This document shows, piece after piece, positions 1-5,816 of a stretch of 13,310 nucleotides of DNA. Position 1 is the first letter of the stretch. Each line of letters opens with the position of its first letter. Location of the stretch: the NCBI GenBank assembly GCA_013298335.1, contig JAAFHI010000019.1:1-13310 (forward strand). The letters run 5' to 3'. The notes beneath the pieces are model-generated. The model worked only from the letters and a program-made list of their open reading frames with translations, searched no databases and was not told the DNA's origin. The position numbers and the translations under genes were made by a program. The stretch is from Actinomycetota bacterium (lineage in GTDB: Bacteria > Acidobacteriota > Blastocatellia > Chloracidobacteriales > Chloracidobacteriaceae).

Positions 1-1
1 A

Positions 2-103
2 AAATGCCAGGACCGCGATCTGGGCAACTGGCTGACCGAAAATTACGCCGTCCCCGAACTTGAAGAAACGAATATTGAGTCTTGGGAGTCCGGGGAGTCT
101 TGA
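2..103 (+). CDS. C-terminal tail of an upstream gene (partial)
   Basis: The frame starting at base 2 is open from the window edge to a TGA at 101-103. It reads KCQDRDLGNWLTENYAVPEL, then a short acidic tail. The first 20 or so residues look like ordinary protein, with Trp, Tyr and charged residues. The last 10 or so (from residue 26, IESWESGES) are translated from the start of the 9-bp array. So the array appears to have invaded or grown at the 3' end of this gene and now supplies its stop codon. The family cannot be recognised from 33 residues. The alternative is that the frame is open by chance; the preceding sequence would settle this. Confidence 0.45.
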   Translation, partial: KCQDRDLGNWLTENYAVPELEETNIESWESGES

Positions 104-200
104 GAGTCTTGGGAGTCTTGAGAGTCTTGGGAGTCTTGGGAGTCTTGGGAGTCTTGGGAGTCTTGGGAGTCTTGGGAGTCTTGGGAGTCTTGGGAGTCCC
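84..200. repeat. 13-unit 9-bp tandem array (GGGAGTCTT)
   Basis: Thirteen consecutive 9-bp units run without an indel. Units 4 and 6-12 are exactly GGGAGTCTT, units 3 and 5 are GAGAGTCTT, and units 1, 2 and 13 carry edge variants (a partial GAGTCTT precedes at 77-83). The period is divisible by three, so the array stays open as repeating Leu-Gly-Ser-type tripeptides on + and Asp-Ser-Gln on -. That is a side effect, not evidence of coding. GGG every 9 bp could also form a G-quadruplex with 6-nt loops. Identical central units and decayed edges are typical of slippage-driven growth from the middle. Confidence 0.95.
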
Positions 201-230
201 GACCAGTTCCGATCTTCTTCCATTTTCCCC

Positions 231-283
231 GACTCCCGAGACGCCCCAGACCCACAAGACTCCCAAGACTCCCAAGACTCACG
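231..283. repeat. Inverted, decayed copy of the 9-bp array
   Basis: About six 9-bp units in reverse-complement orientation: GACTCCCGA, GACGCCCCA, GACCCACAA, GACTCCCAA, GACTCCCAA and GACTCACG. The right half (256-280) is an almost exact reverse complement of the array at 84-200, separated from it by about 30 bp (201-230). In RNA the two would fold into a long hairpin that ends 7 nt before the ATG at 291. The left units are more diverged than the right ones. Confidence 0.85.
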
Positions 284-290
284 TATCAAG

Positions 291-710
291 ATGAGAATTT
301 TCGTCTGGGTAGACATCAAGCGCTGCGAGATCGGCTCCCCCGCCCTCTTTCACTGCTTCTTTTCGACCGTCGCCTACCGCCTCGAACGCGACGACTGGGG
401 TGGCCGCTTCCCGAAAATCATGCGCGGGTTCTACAAGGGACGGCTGATACCGGGCGACGCCGACGCGGCCATCGCGGAACTCGCCGTCATCCGGGAAGAA
501 CTCGAACGCCTTCCAGTAAACGAACTGGTCTGGGATTTCGACGATCTCGACCGTCAGCCGCCGTGGGAGGCGGGCATCCGGGAAACGCTCGCGAGCGCGG
601 CGGAATGCTTCGTGACGCCGAACGGCGATTCCTTACTGGATGTGCTTCACGATGCCTTCGTCCTGAGCCGCACCGACGGCAGCGACGCGCGGATCGTCAG
701 GCAGAACTAG
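291..710 (+). CDS. Imm70-like immunity protein
   Basis: A 139-residue soluble protein with no signal peptide or membrane segment. It resembles the Imm70 family of polymorphic-toxin immunity proteins. The family-like blocks are EIGSPALFHCFFSTVAYRLE (residues 13-32), WGGRFP (36-41), a helical stretch AIAELAVIREELERLP, VWDFDDLDRQPPW (80-92) and FVTPNGDSL (107-115). Such proteins are expected to bind and neutralise a cognate toxin domain in the cytoplasm, but no toxin gene lies in this window. The ATG at 291 was chosen because homology-like sequence begins there. The frame is also open upstream through the 9-bp array to a TTG at 60, but that extension is only repeat translation. No Shine-Dalgarno is visible (the leader is ACGTATCAAG). 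The stop is followed at once by the G-rich heptamer array. The family call comes from recall of conserved blocks, not a search. Confidence 0.75.
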   Translation: MRIFVWVDIKRCEIGSPALFHCFFSTVAYRLERDDWGGRFPKIMRGFYKGRLIPGDADAAIAELAVIREELERLPVNELVWDFDDLDRQPPWEAGIRETLASAAECFVTPNGDSLLDVLHDAFVLSRTDGSDARIVRQN

Positions 711-759
711 GATGGGGGATGGGGGATGGGGGATGGGGGATGGGGGATGGGGGATGGGG
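711..759. repeat. G-rich heptamer array (GGGGGAT), strong G-quadruplex candidate
   Basis: Six runs of five G at 714-718, 721-725, 728-732, 735-739, 742-746 and 749-753, each separated by AT, then GGGG at 756-759. The array begins at the base after the immunity gene's TAG (708-710). Two-nucleotide loops between G5 tracts make this a strong quadruplex candidate in DNA and in the mRNA 3' end. The 91 bp after it (760-850) hold a T8 run (790-797) and two copies of TCCCGGTCT, with no gene. Confidence 0.95.
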
Positions 760-850
760 AGCGTTCCATTCCGGTCTTTCCCGTCAAGTTTTTTTTCATC
801 CGGTGAATCTTCTATCCCTCCCGGTCTCCTTGTCTCCCGGTCTTCTTCAC

Positions 851-878
851 CATCCCCCATGCCCTATCCCCCATCCCC
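851..878. repeat. Inverted copy of the G-rich heptamer array
   Basis: Reads CATCCCCCATGCCCTATCCC and continues CCATCCCC, the reverse complement of the heptamers at 711-759 with slight decay. It ends 2 bp before the stop codon of the LOG gene (881-883 on the - strand). Read from that gene's direction, it places G-rich heptamers right after the stop, mirroring the arrangement on the opposite gene. The two arms could form a large cruciform or RNA hairpin with a loop of about 91 nt. Confidence 0.85.
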
Positions 879-880
879 TG

Positions 881-1708
881 CTAATCATTGAACGTCGGCT
901 CTTCGCTGGTTTCGCCGTAGATCGTGAGCAACTGGTCGCGCAGATACTCGAACGCTGCTTCCGGCGTGTCGGCGAACTGAAACAGGCCCAGGTCTTCCTT
1001 CTCGATCATTCCCCATTTCACCAGCGCGTCGAAGTTCAGAATCTCCCGCCAGTAGCTCTCGCCGTAGATGACGATCGGAATCCGGCGGCGGAGTTTCTTG
1101 GTCTGGAGCAGCGTCAGAACTTCGAGCAGTTCGTCGAGCGTGCCGAATCCGCCGGGGAAAATCACCAGCGCCTTCGCCGGATAGACCAGCCAGAATTTCC
1201 GCAGAAAGAAGTAGTGGAACTCGAAACAGAGTTCCGGCGAGATGTACGGGTTGGGATACTGCTCGAACGGCAGGCTGATGTTCATCCCGACCGTCTTGCC
1301 CCCCGCGAGGGACGCGCCCCGGTTCGCTGCCTCCATGATGCCCGGACCGCCGCCCGAACAGATCAGGAACCGGCGCTGCGTGGTCGGCAGACTCATCGCC
1401 CATTCAGTCAGTTTCCGGGAAAGTTCGACCGCCTCGTCGTAAAACCGCGCCAGTTCGGGGTTTCCGCCCGCTTCGCCGGGGGTTTCGTGGCCGGCGTATT
1501 CGGGCGGATATTTGCCGTCGGGACGCGGATGGATGCGGGCCGAGCCGAAAAAGACGATCGTGTCGCGGACGTTGTGCAGCCGCAGCCGGTTTTCGGGTTC
1601 GAGATATTCGCTCTGGATGCGGATCACGCGGGCCGAGCGGCTGTTGAGAAAATCGAGGTTATGGTACGCCTTCGCGGGTTTGGCGAGGCGGTCTGGGGTA
1701 TCCGACAT
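881..1708 (-). CDS. LOG-family (TIGR00730-like) nucleotide phosphoribohydrolase
   Basis: A 275-residue Rossmann-fold protein of the lysine-decarboxylase-like / LOG family. Characterised members hydrolyse cytokinin riboside 5'-monophosphates or AMP to free base and ribose 5-phosphate. Both signature motifs are intact: SGGGPGIMEAANRGA (residues 118-132) and PGGFGTLDE (185-193). An Arg-Lys pair in FFLRKFWL (about 170) matches the family's substrate-site arginine. It is not a decarboxylase. I chose the ATG at 1708 because family members typically begin shortly before the KAYHNLDFL-type block and GGAG lies 11 nt upstream. In-frame ATGs at 1777 and 1765 would add 23 or 19 residues; the former overlaps the upstream mutase stop as ATGCGTCGTGA. 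It is probably cotranscribed with the mutase. Substrate is unknown from sequence. Confidence 0.9.
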   Translation of the reverse strand: MSDTPDRLAKPAKAYHNLDFLNSRSARVIRIQSEYLEPENRLRLHNVRDTIVFFGSARIHPRPDGKYPPEYAGHETPGEAGGNPELARFYDEAVELSRKLTEWAMSLPTTQRRFLICSGGGPGIMEAANRGASLAGGKTVGMNISLPFEQYPNPYISPELCFEFHYFFLRKFWLVYPAKALVIFPGGFGTLDELLEVLTLLQTKKLRRRIPIVIYGESYWREILNFDALVKWGMIEKEDLGLFQFADTPEAAFEYLRDQLLTIYGETSEEPTFND

Positions 1709-1766
1709 GTGAAAGAAGACTCCGGGTTGAAAGAGTGCGGCAACGTTCCCGTCGCCGGACGCCATC

Positions 1767-2072
1767 TCACGACGCATTCACGGTCGTGTCGTCATCCGTT
1801 TCCGACGTTCCGAGCATCCGGTGCTCCAGTCGGCGCGACTCCTGAATGATGGCGGTAAAAAGACGGTGCAGCGCCTCGTCGTCGAGCGGTCCCCGGTTGG
1901 CGGCGGCCACCTTGGCCAGCACTTCGGCCTCGCGGGCGGGAATCCGGATCGGCAGTCCGGTCTTCTGCTTGACACGGGCGACCTCGCCCACGAGCACGGC
2001 GCGGCGGTTGAGCAGGGCGACGAGTTGTTCATCGAGCGCGTCGATCTGACGGCGGCAATCATCGAGATTCAT
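1767..2072 (-). CDS. AroQ-class chorismate mutase
   Basis: A 101-residue, all-helical, monofunctional chorismate mutase that converts chorismate to prephenate at the Phe/Tyr branch point, in the cytoplasm. Aligned by eye to the E. coli P-protein mutase domain, the active-site set is present: Arg7, Arg24, Lys35, Arg47, Glu48 and Ser79. Glu83 stands at the Gln88 position, a substitution found in many AroQ enzymes. Landmark stretches are CRRQIDALDEQLVALLNRR, VARVKQKTG and FTAIIQESRRLEHR. The start at 2072 (MNLDDCRRQ) fits the family. The frame is open to 2186, but those 38 extra residues overlap the divergent promoter and look non-coding. The Shine-Dalgarno is poor. A TACACT hexamer 8 nt upstream of the ATG could be a -10 giving a near-leaderless transcript, though no -35 is seen. 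The LOG gene follows. Confidence 0.9.
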   Translation of the reverse strand: MNLDDCRRQIDALDEQLVALLNRRAVLVGEVARVKQKTGLPIRIPAREAEVLAKVAAANRGPLDDEALHRLFTAIIQESRRLEHRMLGTSETDDDTTVNAS

Positions 2073-2140
2073 GGCGGGCGAGTGTAGCGCACTTGGGCGA
2101 CCGACGTGGATTTTCACGAAAACTTCGACAGAACCGGACG

Positions 2141-2170
2141 TTGACACTGTACGTTTACCGCCCATATAGT
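2141..2170 (+). promoter_or_regulatory. sigma70-type promoter for the CsgG-like gene
   Basis: A perfect -35 TTGACA (2141-2146) and a near-consensus -10 TATAGT (2165-2170) lie 18 bp apart. Transcription would begin near 2177, leaving a leader of about 75 nt before the ATG at 2252. This is the clearest promoter in the window. It also lies in the divergent spacer with the chorismate mutase. Confidence 0.8.
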
Positions 2171-2189
2171 GCGATACGGTACACAATTT

Positions 2190-2204
2190 TCGAAGAATCT
2201 TCGA
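2190..2204. promoter_or_regulatory. 15-bp palindrome in the early leader (possible operator)
   Basis: TCGAAGAATCTTCGA is a perfect odd palindrome centred on base 2197, roughly 14-28 nt downstream of the predicted transcription start. It could be an operator for a dimeric repressor, or an RNA hairpin (TCGAA/TTCGA with a 5-nt loop). The cognate regulator is unknown. Confidence 0.35.
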
Positions 2205-2251
2205 TTCTGTCTATCTGAAAAGACTTTTTTCAACAAGTGAGGAAAAACATT

Positions 2252-3241
2252 ATGCGGCCTGTGACTCGAATGCTCCTTTGCGCGGCGGCGGTCGGGGGAA
2301 TGCTCTTCGGCATGTCCGACGCGACCTTTGCCCAGCGGAAATCCGGCGGTACCACCCCGGCCTCCGACGCGCCGAAAGACGCCAAGCCCAAGAAGGGCGG
2401 AAAAATCACGGTGGCGGTCATTCCGCAGGACAATCAGCGGAGCTGGACCAAGGACATCATGGTCGCCGAACTCGAAACCGCCCTCGCCGGCGGCCGTTTC
2501 AACATCCTTTCGCGCGATTCGCTCAATTCGGTCATCTCCGAGCAGAAACTCGCCAACTCCGACCTCGCCGATCCGTCGGCGGCCACCAGCGTCGGCAAAC
2601 TTCTCTCCGCGCAGTACGTCATCGTCGCCAAGGCCGTCTCCATCGACGTCAAGGAAAGCAGCATCGGCTTTGGCGGCATCGGCACCAAAGAAAAGAAGAT
2701 GACCGTCAAGGTCAACATGCAGCTCATCAACGCCGAAACCGGCGCGCTCATCAAGTCGGAAAACTACGACGGCAACGACAAGACCAGCTCGACGCAGGCC
2801 GGCAGCTTCGGCAACAACGCCGACGCCCCCGGACAGGAATCCTTCACCAAGATGATGTCCGGTTTCGCCAGGCGCTTCGCGGAAGTCGTCAGCCTCCAGG
2901 TGCCGATTGAAACCACCGTCGCGCTCGTCAAGGACGGCCAGGTCATCATCCGCACCGGTTCCGCCGAAGGCGTCCAGCCGGGCGTCGATTTTGAAGTCAT
3001 TCTCGAAGGCGAACCGATTCGCGACGCCGACGGGACGATTCTCGATCGCGTCGTGAGCAAGGTGGCCGTCATCCGCGCCTCCAAGGTCAATGAAAAAGTG
3101 ACCTACTGCGACATCATCCAGACCTACGACCCGAATTCGAAGTCCGCCGATGCGGCCCCGAACGCCGGTCGTATCCAGACCGACTTCACAGTGCGTCAGG
3201 TGCCGAAAGTCGCGCCGCCCGTCGTGAAGAAGGGCAAGTAA
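2252..3241 (+). CDS. CsgG/HfaB-like exported protein
   Basis: A 329-residue protein. A cleavable signal peptide is clear (residues 1-27, cleavage probably TFA-QR). A Ser/Pro/Lys-rich linker precedes a CsgG-like alpha/beta domain (about 50-210). That domain has the family pattern KITVAVIPQ at its first strand, then RFNILSRDSLNSVISEQKL and a strand ADPSAATSVGKLLSAQYVIV. The C-terminal part (about 217-290) resembles the small beta domain that follows TolB-like folds in FlgT-type proteins, with IIRTGSAEGVQPGVDFEVI. CsgG itself is an outer-membrane lipoprotein pore for curli, but no lipobox is seen here, so this is more likely a periplasmic or envelope-associated relative. The ATG at 2252 was chosen over a GTG at 2237 because GAGG (2239-2242) sits 9 nt upstream and the signal peptide fits. 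It probably works with the next gene. Exact role unknown. Confidence 0.7.
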   Translation: MRPVTRMLLCAAAVGGMLFGMSDATFAQRKSGGTTPASDAPKDAKPKKGGKITVAVIPQDNQRSWTKDIMVAELETALAGGRFNILSRDSLNSVISEQKLANSDLADPSAATSVGKLLSAQYVIVAKAVSIDVKESSIGFGGIGTKEKKMTVKVNMQLINAETGALIKSENYDGNDKTSSTQAGSFGNNADAPGQESFTKMMSGFARRFAEVVSLQVPIETTVALVKDGQVIIRTGSAEGVQPGVDFEVILEGEPIRDADGTILDRVVSKVAVIRASKVNEKVTYCDIIQTYDPNSKSADAAPNAGRIQTDFTVRQVPKVAPPVVKKGK

Positions 3242-3245
3242 TACA

Positions 3246-3312
3246 GTTGAGAATTGAGAATTGAGATTTGAGATTTCGGAACACTCACCGGAATTCTCAA
3301 TTCTCGATTTCT
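3246..3312. repeat. Inverted heptamer array (GAGAATT), probable terminator stem
   Basis: The stretch begins 5 nt after the CsgG-like stop. The forward arm is TTGAGAATTGAGAATT followed by GAGATTTGAGATTTC; the reverse arm is AATTCTCAATTCTC then GATTTCTC. The 14-mer at 3249-3262 is perfectly complementary to 3292-3305, with a 29-nt loop. It is not followed by a T-run, so simple intrinsic termination is unsure. Confidence 0.85.
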
Positions 3313-3419
3313 CCGAACCCTGGCGAATTTTGTGGTGAATGTGACGGACCGGCCCGGAACCCCGCACATCGGGTGTCCGAATGAAGCCCCGGATATTGAA
3401 AGTTCGGAGCATCTGCCGA

Positions 3420-3459
3420 AATTCTCAATTCTCCACTCTCAATTCTCAATTCGTTTTTT
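3420..3459. repeat. Second inverted copy of the GAGAATT array, with T-tract
   Basis: The 14-mer at 3292-3305 recurs exactly at 3420-3433, and TCTCAATTCTCAATTC follows at 3437-3452, then G and TTTTTT (3454-3459). Either inverted copy could pair with the forward arm at 3249-3262, so two alternative folds exist. The 107 bp between the copies (3313-3419) hold no gene or clear promoter that I can see. Confidence 0.8.
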
Positions 3460-3521
3460 CTCCCCGCCCCACATCACTCCGCGCGGGCGGATCGGTTCCA
3501 AACCAAAACAAGGAGCGTAAC

Positions 3522-4808
3522 GTGAAACGCAGTATTCAATCGCTTGCCATATTGTGCCTGTTCTTCGTCGGCCTCGGCGCCGCCGCGCAGGCCGAAACCC
3601 TTAAAAAACGCTACACATTCGATTACAACAGCGCGACCCGGTCGGCGTCCGAAGCCAAGGCCAAGAAGAAGGCCCGCAAACAGTTTCTGGCCGACTTCCT
3701 CGAAACCAAGTTCTCCAAGGAAATCGTGACCAGCCTCGCCGAGGAAATCGACATCGCGCTCGATCCGCCGGAAGATTTCCTCGTGAACTTCGAGGTCAAG
3801 ACCACCAAGTACAACGACGACGAAACCAAGATCATTCTCACGGTCGAAGGCGAAGTGGACCTGCCCGCGATGGTCTCGGCACTCGTCCAGAACAAGGTTC
3901 TCAGCTTTGGCGAACGTCCGCCGAAGGTGATGTTCATTCCGTCGAGCCGCTTCGACAATCCGAAGGCGGCCAAGACCATGCGCGCGCTTGTCTACGAGAA
4001 GATGAAGCAGGCGGGTCTCCAGTCGGTCGCCTTCGAAGGCGTCACCGAAATCACCTCGGTCCAGATCAAGACCTCGCCCAATTCGATCAAGATTCTCGCC
4101 AAGCAGGCCCTTCAGTACGGCGCGGACTACCTCATCTACATCGACCCGGAAACCGACAACCGCCCGGCGTCGGTCGGCGGATACATCTGCGACGCGAACT
4201 TCATCTACACCGTGTTGCGTCCGAACGACAACCGCATCCTCGGCGAAGGCGTCATCAGCCAGCGCGGCAGCGCCAACTCGCAGATGGTGGCCTTCGACAA
4301 AACGCTTGACGAAGCCGCGCCGACCCTCATCTCGCAGGCGGTCGGTCAGCTTTACCAGTCGATCTTCTCCGACAGCGACGTTATCTACGACAAGAAGCAG
4401 TTGAAGAACCAGATCGCCCTGTCGGTCTTCTTCAAGACCAGCCCCGAGCAGACCCAGGCGATCATCAAGGCGCTTCAGGCGCAGGGCGCGTATGTCACGC
4501 TCGGCGTCGGCGCGGGCTCGGACCGCCTCTCGCTCGAAACCACGATGGATGTGCTCGACCTCTACAACTTCTTCAACGACACGACCTTCACGACCGACAA
4601 GGGCACGAAGTTCAAGGCCCCGTCCGTCGGGTACGGCGAGAACACGCTGGACGTCGAAATCGTCGCGCCGACCGCCGCGCCGCGGAAACCGCGTCCGTCG
4701 TCGGCCCCCGCCCGACGATCGAACCCCGGTCCCTCGGCGGGCACCAAGCCCAAAGGGATCGTCTGTAATCTGAAAGGCTCGCTGCGCGCGCCGGGTTCGG
4801 TTCAGTAA
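3522..4808 (+). CDS. Exported protein of unknown function, partner of the CsgG-like gene
   Basis: A 428-residue protein. The GTG start at 3522 is supported by AGGAG (3511-3515), 6 nt upstream, and by the signal peptide it creates (residues 1-24, cleavage AQA-ET). The mature N-terminus is very basic (SASEAKAKKKARKQFLADFL), like the Ala/Lys-rich helix that opens LPP20/FlgT-type periplasmic proteins. Residues 130-290 look like a TolB/CsgG-type alpha/beta fold: a strand KVMFIPSSRF, a helix, then ADYLIYIDPE and GEGVISQRGS. About 295-365 form a further small domain. The last 45 residues are a basic Pro/Ser/Ala-rich tail, probably disordered. There is no lipobox and no membrane segment beyond the signal. 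The gene lies 280 bp downstream of the CsgG-like gene on the same strand. Structural resemblance to FlgT/TolB is by eye; no flagellar genes are present. Confidence 0.6.
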   Translation: MKRSIQSLAILCLFFVGLGAAAQAETLKKRYTFDYNSATRSASEAKAKKKARKQFLADFLETKFSKEIVTSLAEEIDIALDPPEDFLVNFEVKTTKYNDDETKIILTVEGEVDLPAMVSALVQNKVLSFGERPPKVMFIPSSRFDNPKAAKTMRALVYEKMKQAGLQSVAFEGVTEITSVQIKTSPNSIKILAKQALQYGADYLIYIDPETDNRPASVGGYICDANFIYTVLRPNDNRILGEGVISQRGSANSQMVAFDKTLDEAAPTLISQAVGQLYQSIFSDSDVIYDKKQLKNQIALSVFFKTSPEQTQAIIKALQAQGAYVTLGVGAGSDRLSLETTMDVLDLYNFFNDTTFTTDKGTKFKAPSVGYGENTLDVEIVAPTAAPRKPRPSSAPARRSNPGPSAGTKPKGIVCNLKGSLRAPGSVQ

Positions 4809-4820
4809 CCGGTAAGGCAA

Positions 4821-4867
4821 GGGGTCAGAAATCAGGGGTCGGGGATCAGGTTTTACAACTGATTCCC
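4821..4867 (+). terminator. GGGATCA-type repeat arm with probable terminator hairpin
   Basis: About 12 nt after the stop, imperfect heptamers GGGGTCAGAAATCAGGGGTC then GGGGATCAGG (4821-4850) form the forward arm of the fourth inverted array. Its end, GGGGATCAG (4841-4849), can pair with CTGATTCCC (4859-4867) around a 9-nt loop with one bulged T. The T-rich stretch CTCTTTCTTTTTTC follows. This would terminate the gene ending at 4808. Confidence 0.55.
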
Positions 4868-4913
4868 GGCCCTCTTTCTTTTTTCCCGCACGCCCCTTAA
4901 TCTGTGGCTTCGG

Positions 4914-4953
4914 CTCCCTGATCCCTGATTCCTGTTTCCCGATCCTTTTTTTT
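4914..4953. repeat. Inverted GGGATCA-type arm ending in T8
   Basis: CTCCCTGATCCCTGATTCCT followed by GTTTCCCGATCC (4914-4945) is the imperfect reverse complement of 4821-4850 and runs into TTTTTTTT (4946-4953). The T-run ends only 5 nt before the ATG of the reductase gene. If it acts as a terminator for upstream transcripts, that gene would need its own, possibly leaderless, start. Confidence 0.65.
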
Positions 4954-4958
4954 CTCCT

Positions 4959-5816
4959 ATGAAAGTTCTCATTACCGGGGCTGGCGGACTGCTCGGACGC
5001 TGCGTCATCGCCGAATTCGCCCGCCACCACTCGGTGGTTGACCTCGTCCGCGCCGATCTCGACATCTCCGACGCGGCGGCCATCGTGGAGATTTTCGACC
5101 GCGAAAAATCCGATGTCGTCATCAATTGCGCCGCCATGACCAACGTGGACGCCTGCGAAACCGACCGGGACGGCGCGTTCCGCGACAACGCCGACAGCCC
5201 CGGACGGCTGGCGAAGGCCTGTTCGAACGCCCGCGCGCACCTGATTCACGTCAGTACCGATTACATTTTCGACGGAACGAAGGACGGCCCCTACGCCGTG
5301 GACGACACCCCGAACCCGATTTCGGTCTACGGCGCGTCAAAACTCGCGGGCGAAGAAGCCATCCGGAGCGTTTCCCGTCACCACGCCATCGTCCGGGTCG
5401 CCGGACTGTTCGGCAGCGGCGGAAAGAATTTCGCGAGCAAGGCCTACGACCTGCTCACCACGCCCGGCACCGTCAAGGGCATCTCCGACAACCACATCCT
5501 GCCGAGCTACGCCGCGGATGTGGCGTTCTACCTTCGGATGGTCGCGGAAAACCGCGTCGGCGGCACGATCCACGCCGTCAACGCCGGACCGCCATGCAGT
5601 TGGCTCGATTTTGCGACTCACGCCAAATCGCTTCTGGGCGACCGCGCCAAGGCGGAAATCGTGCCGGTGACGGAAGCCGAACTGAACCGTCCGGCGAAAC
5701 GTCCGATGCGGTCGGTCCTCGCGCACACCGCCGACCCGGCGCGCAACCTCCCCGCCCTGCGCGACTGGCGCGAGGCCCTCGCGGAATTTCTTGGAACGCC
5801 TCAGACAAAAAACTGA
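4959..5816 (+). CDS. rfbD: dTDP-4-dehydrorhamnose reductase (RmlD-like)
   Basis: A 285-residue extended short-chain dehydrogenase/reductase of the RmlD family, which reduces dTDP-4-dehydro-L-rhamnose to dTDP-L-rhamnose with NAD(P)H in the cytoplasm. The nucleotide-binding motif GAGGLLG (7-13) is intact. So are HVSTDYIFDGT (97-107) and the catalytic Thr100, Tyr124 and Lys128 in VYGASKLAGE, which lie exactly four residues earlier than T104/Y128/K132 of the Salmonella enzyme. Length matches the family. rmlA, rmlB and rmlC are absent from the window, so the call rests on motifs; a related NDP-sugar reductase is possible. No Shine-Dalgarno is seen: the ATG follows a pyrimidine leader TTTTTTTTCTCCT. 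The TGA stop lies inside the left arm of the inverted terminator downstream. Confidence 0.85.
   Translation: MKVLITGAGGLLGRCVIAEFARHHSVVDLVRADLDISDAAAIVEIFDREKSDVVINCAAMTNVDACETDRDGAFRDNADSPGRLAKACSNARAHLIHVSTDYIFDGTKDGPYAVDDTPNPISVYGASKLAGEEAIRSVSRHHAIVRVAGLFGSGGKNFASKAYDLLTTPGTVKGISDNHILPSYAADVAFYLRMVAENRVGGTIHAVNAGPPCSWLDFATHAKSLLGDRAKAEIVPVTEAELNRPAKRPMRSVLAHTADPARNLPALRDWREALAEFLGTPQTKN

Noticed and set aside
60..290. N-terminal extension of the immunity protein through the 9-bp array
   Set aside because: The frame is open only because the repeat length is divisible by three. The residues are pure Leu-Gly-Ser and Gln-Asp-Ser repeats, and Imm70-like sequence begins at the ATG at 291.
881..1708. 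Lysine decarboxylase annotation for the LOG-family gene
   Set aside because: The PGGxGTxxE family was historically mislabelled as lysine decarboxylase. The motifs are those of phosphoribohydrolases.
563..1849. 428-codon + strand frame across the immunity-gene end and the LOG gene
   Set aside because: It runs through the GGGGGAT array and antisense to an enzyme with intact LOG motifs. No domain is seen.
2073..2186. 38-residue N-terminal extension of the chorismate mutase
   Set aside because: It covers the divergent promoter and has no family similarity. The mutase fold begins at MNLDDCRRQ.
2114..5249. Long - strand frames antisense to the CsgG-like gene, its partner and the reductase (2114-3412 and 3474-5249)
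   Set aside because: These are also in codon register with the sense genes and give low-complexity Arg/Asp/Gly-rich translations; they are explained by the same codon bias.
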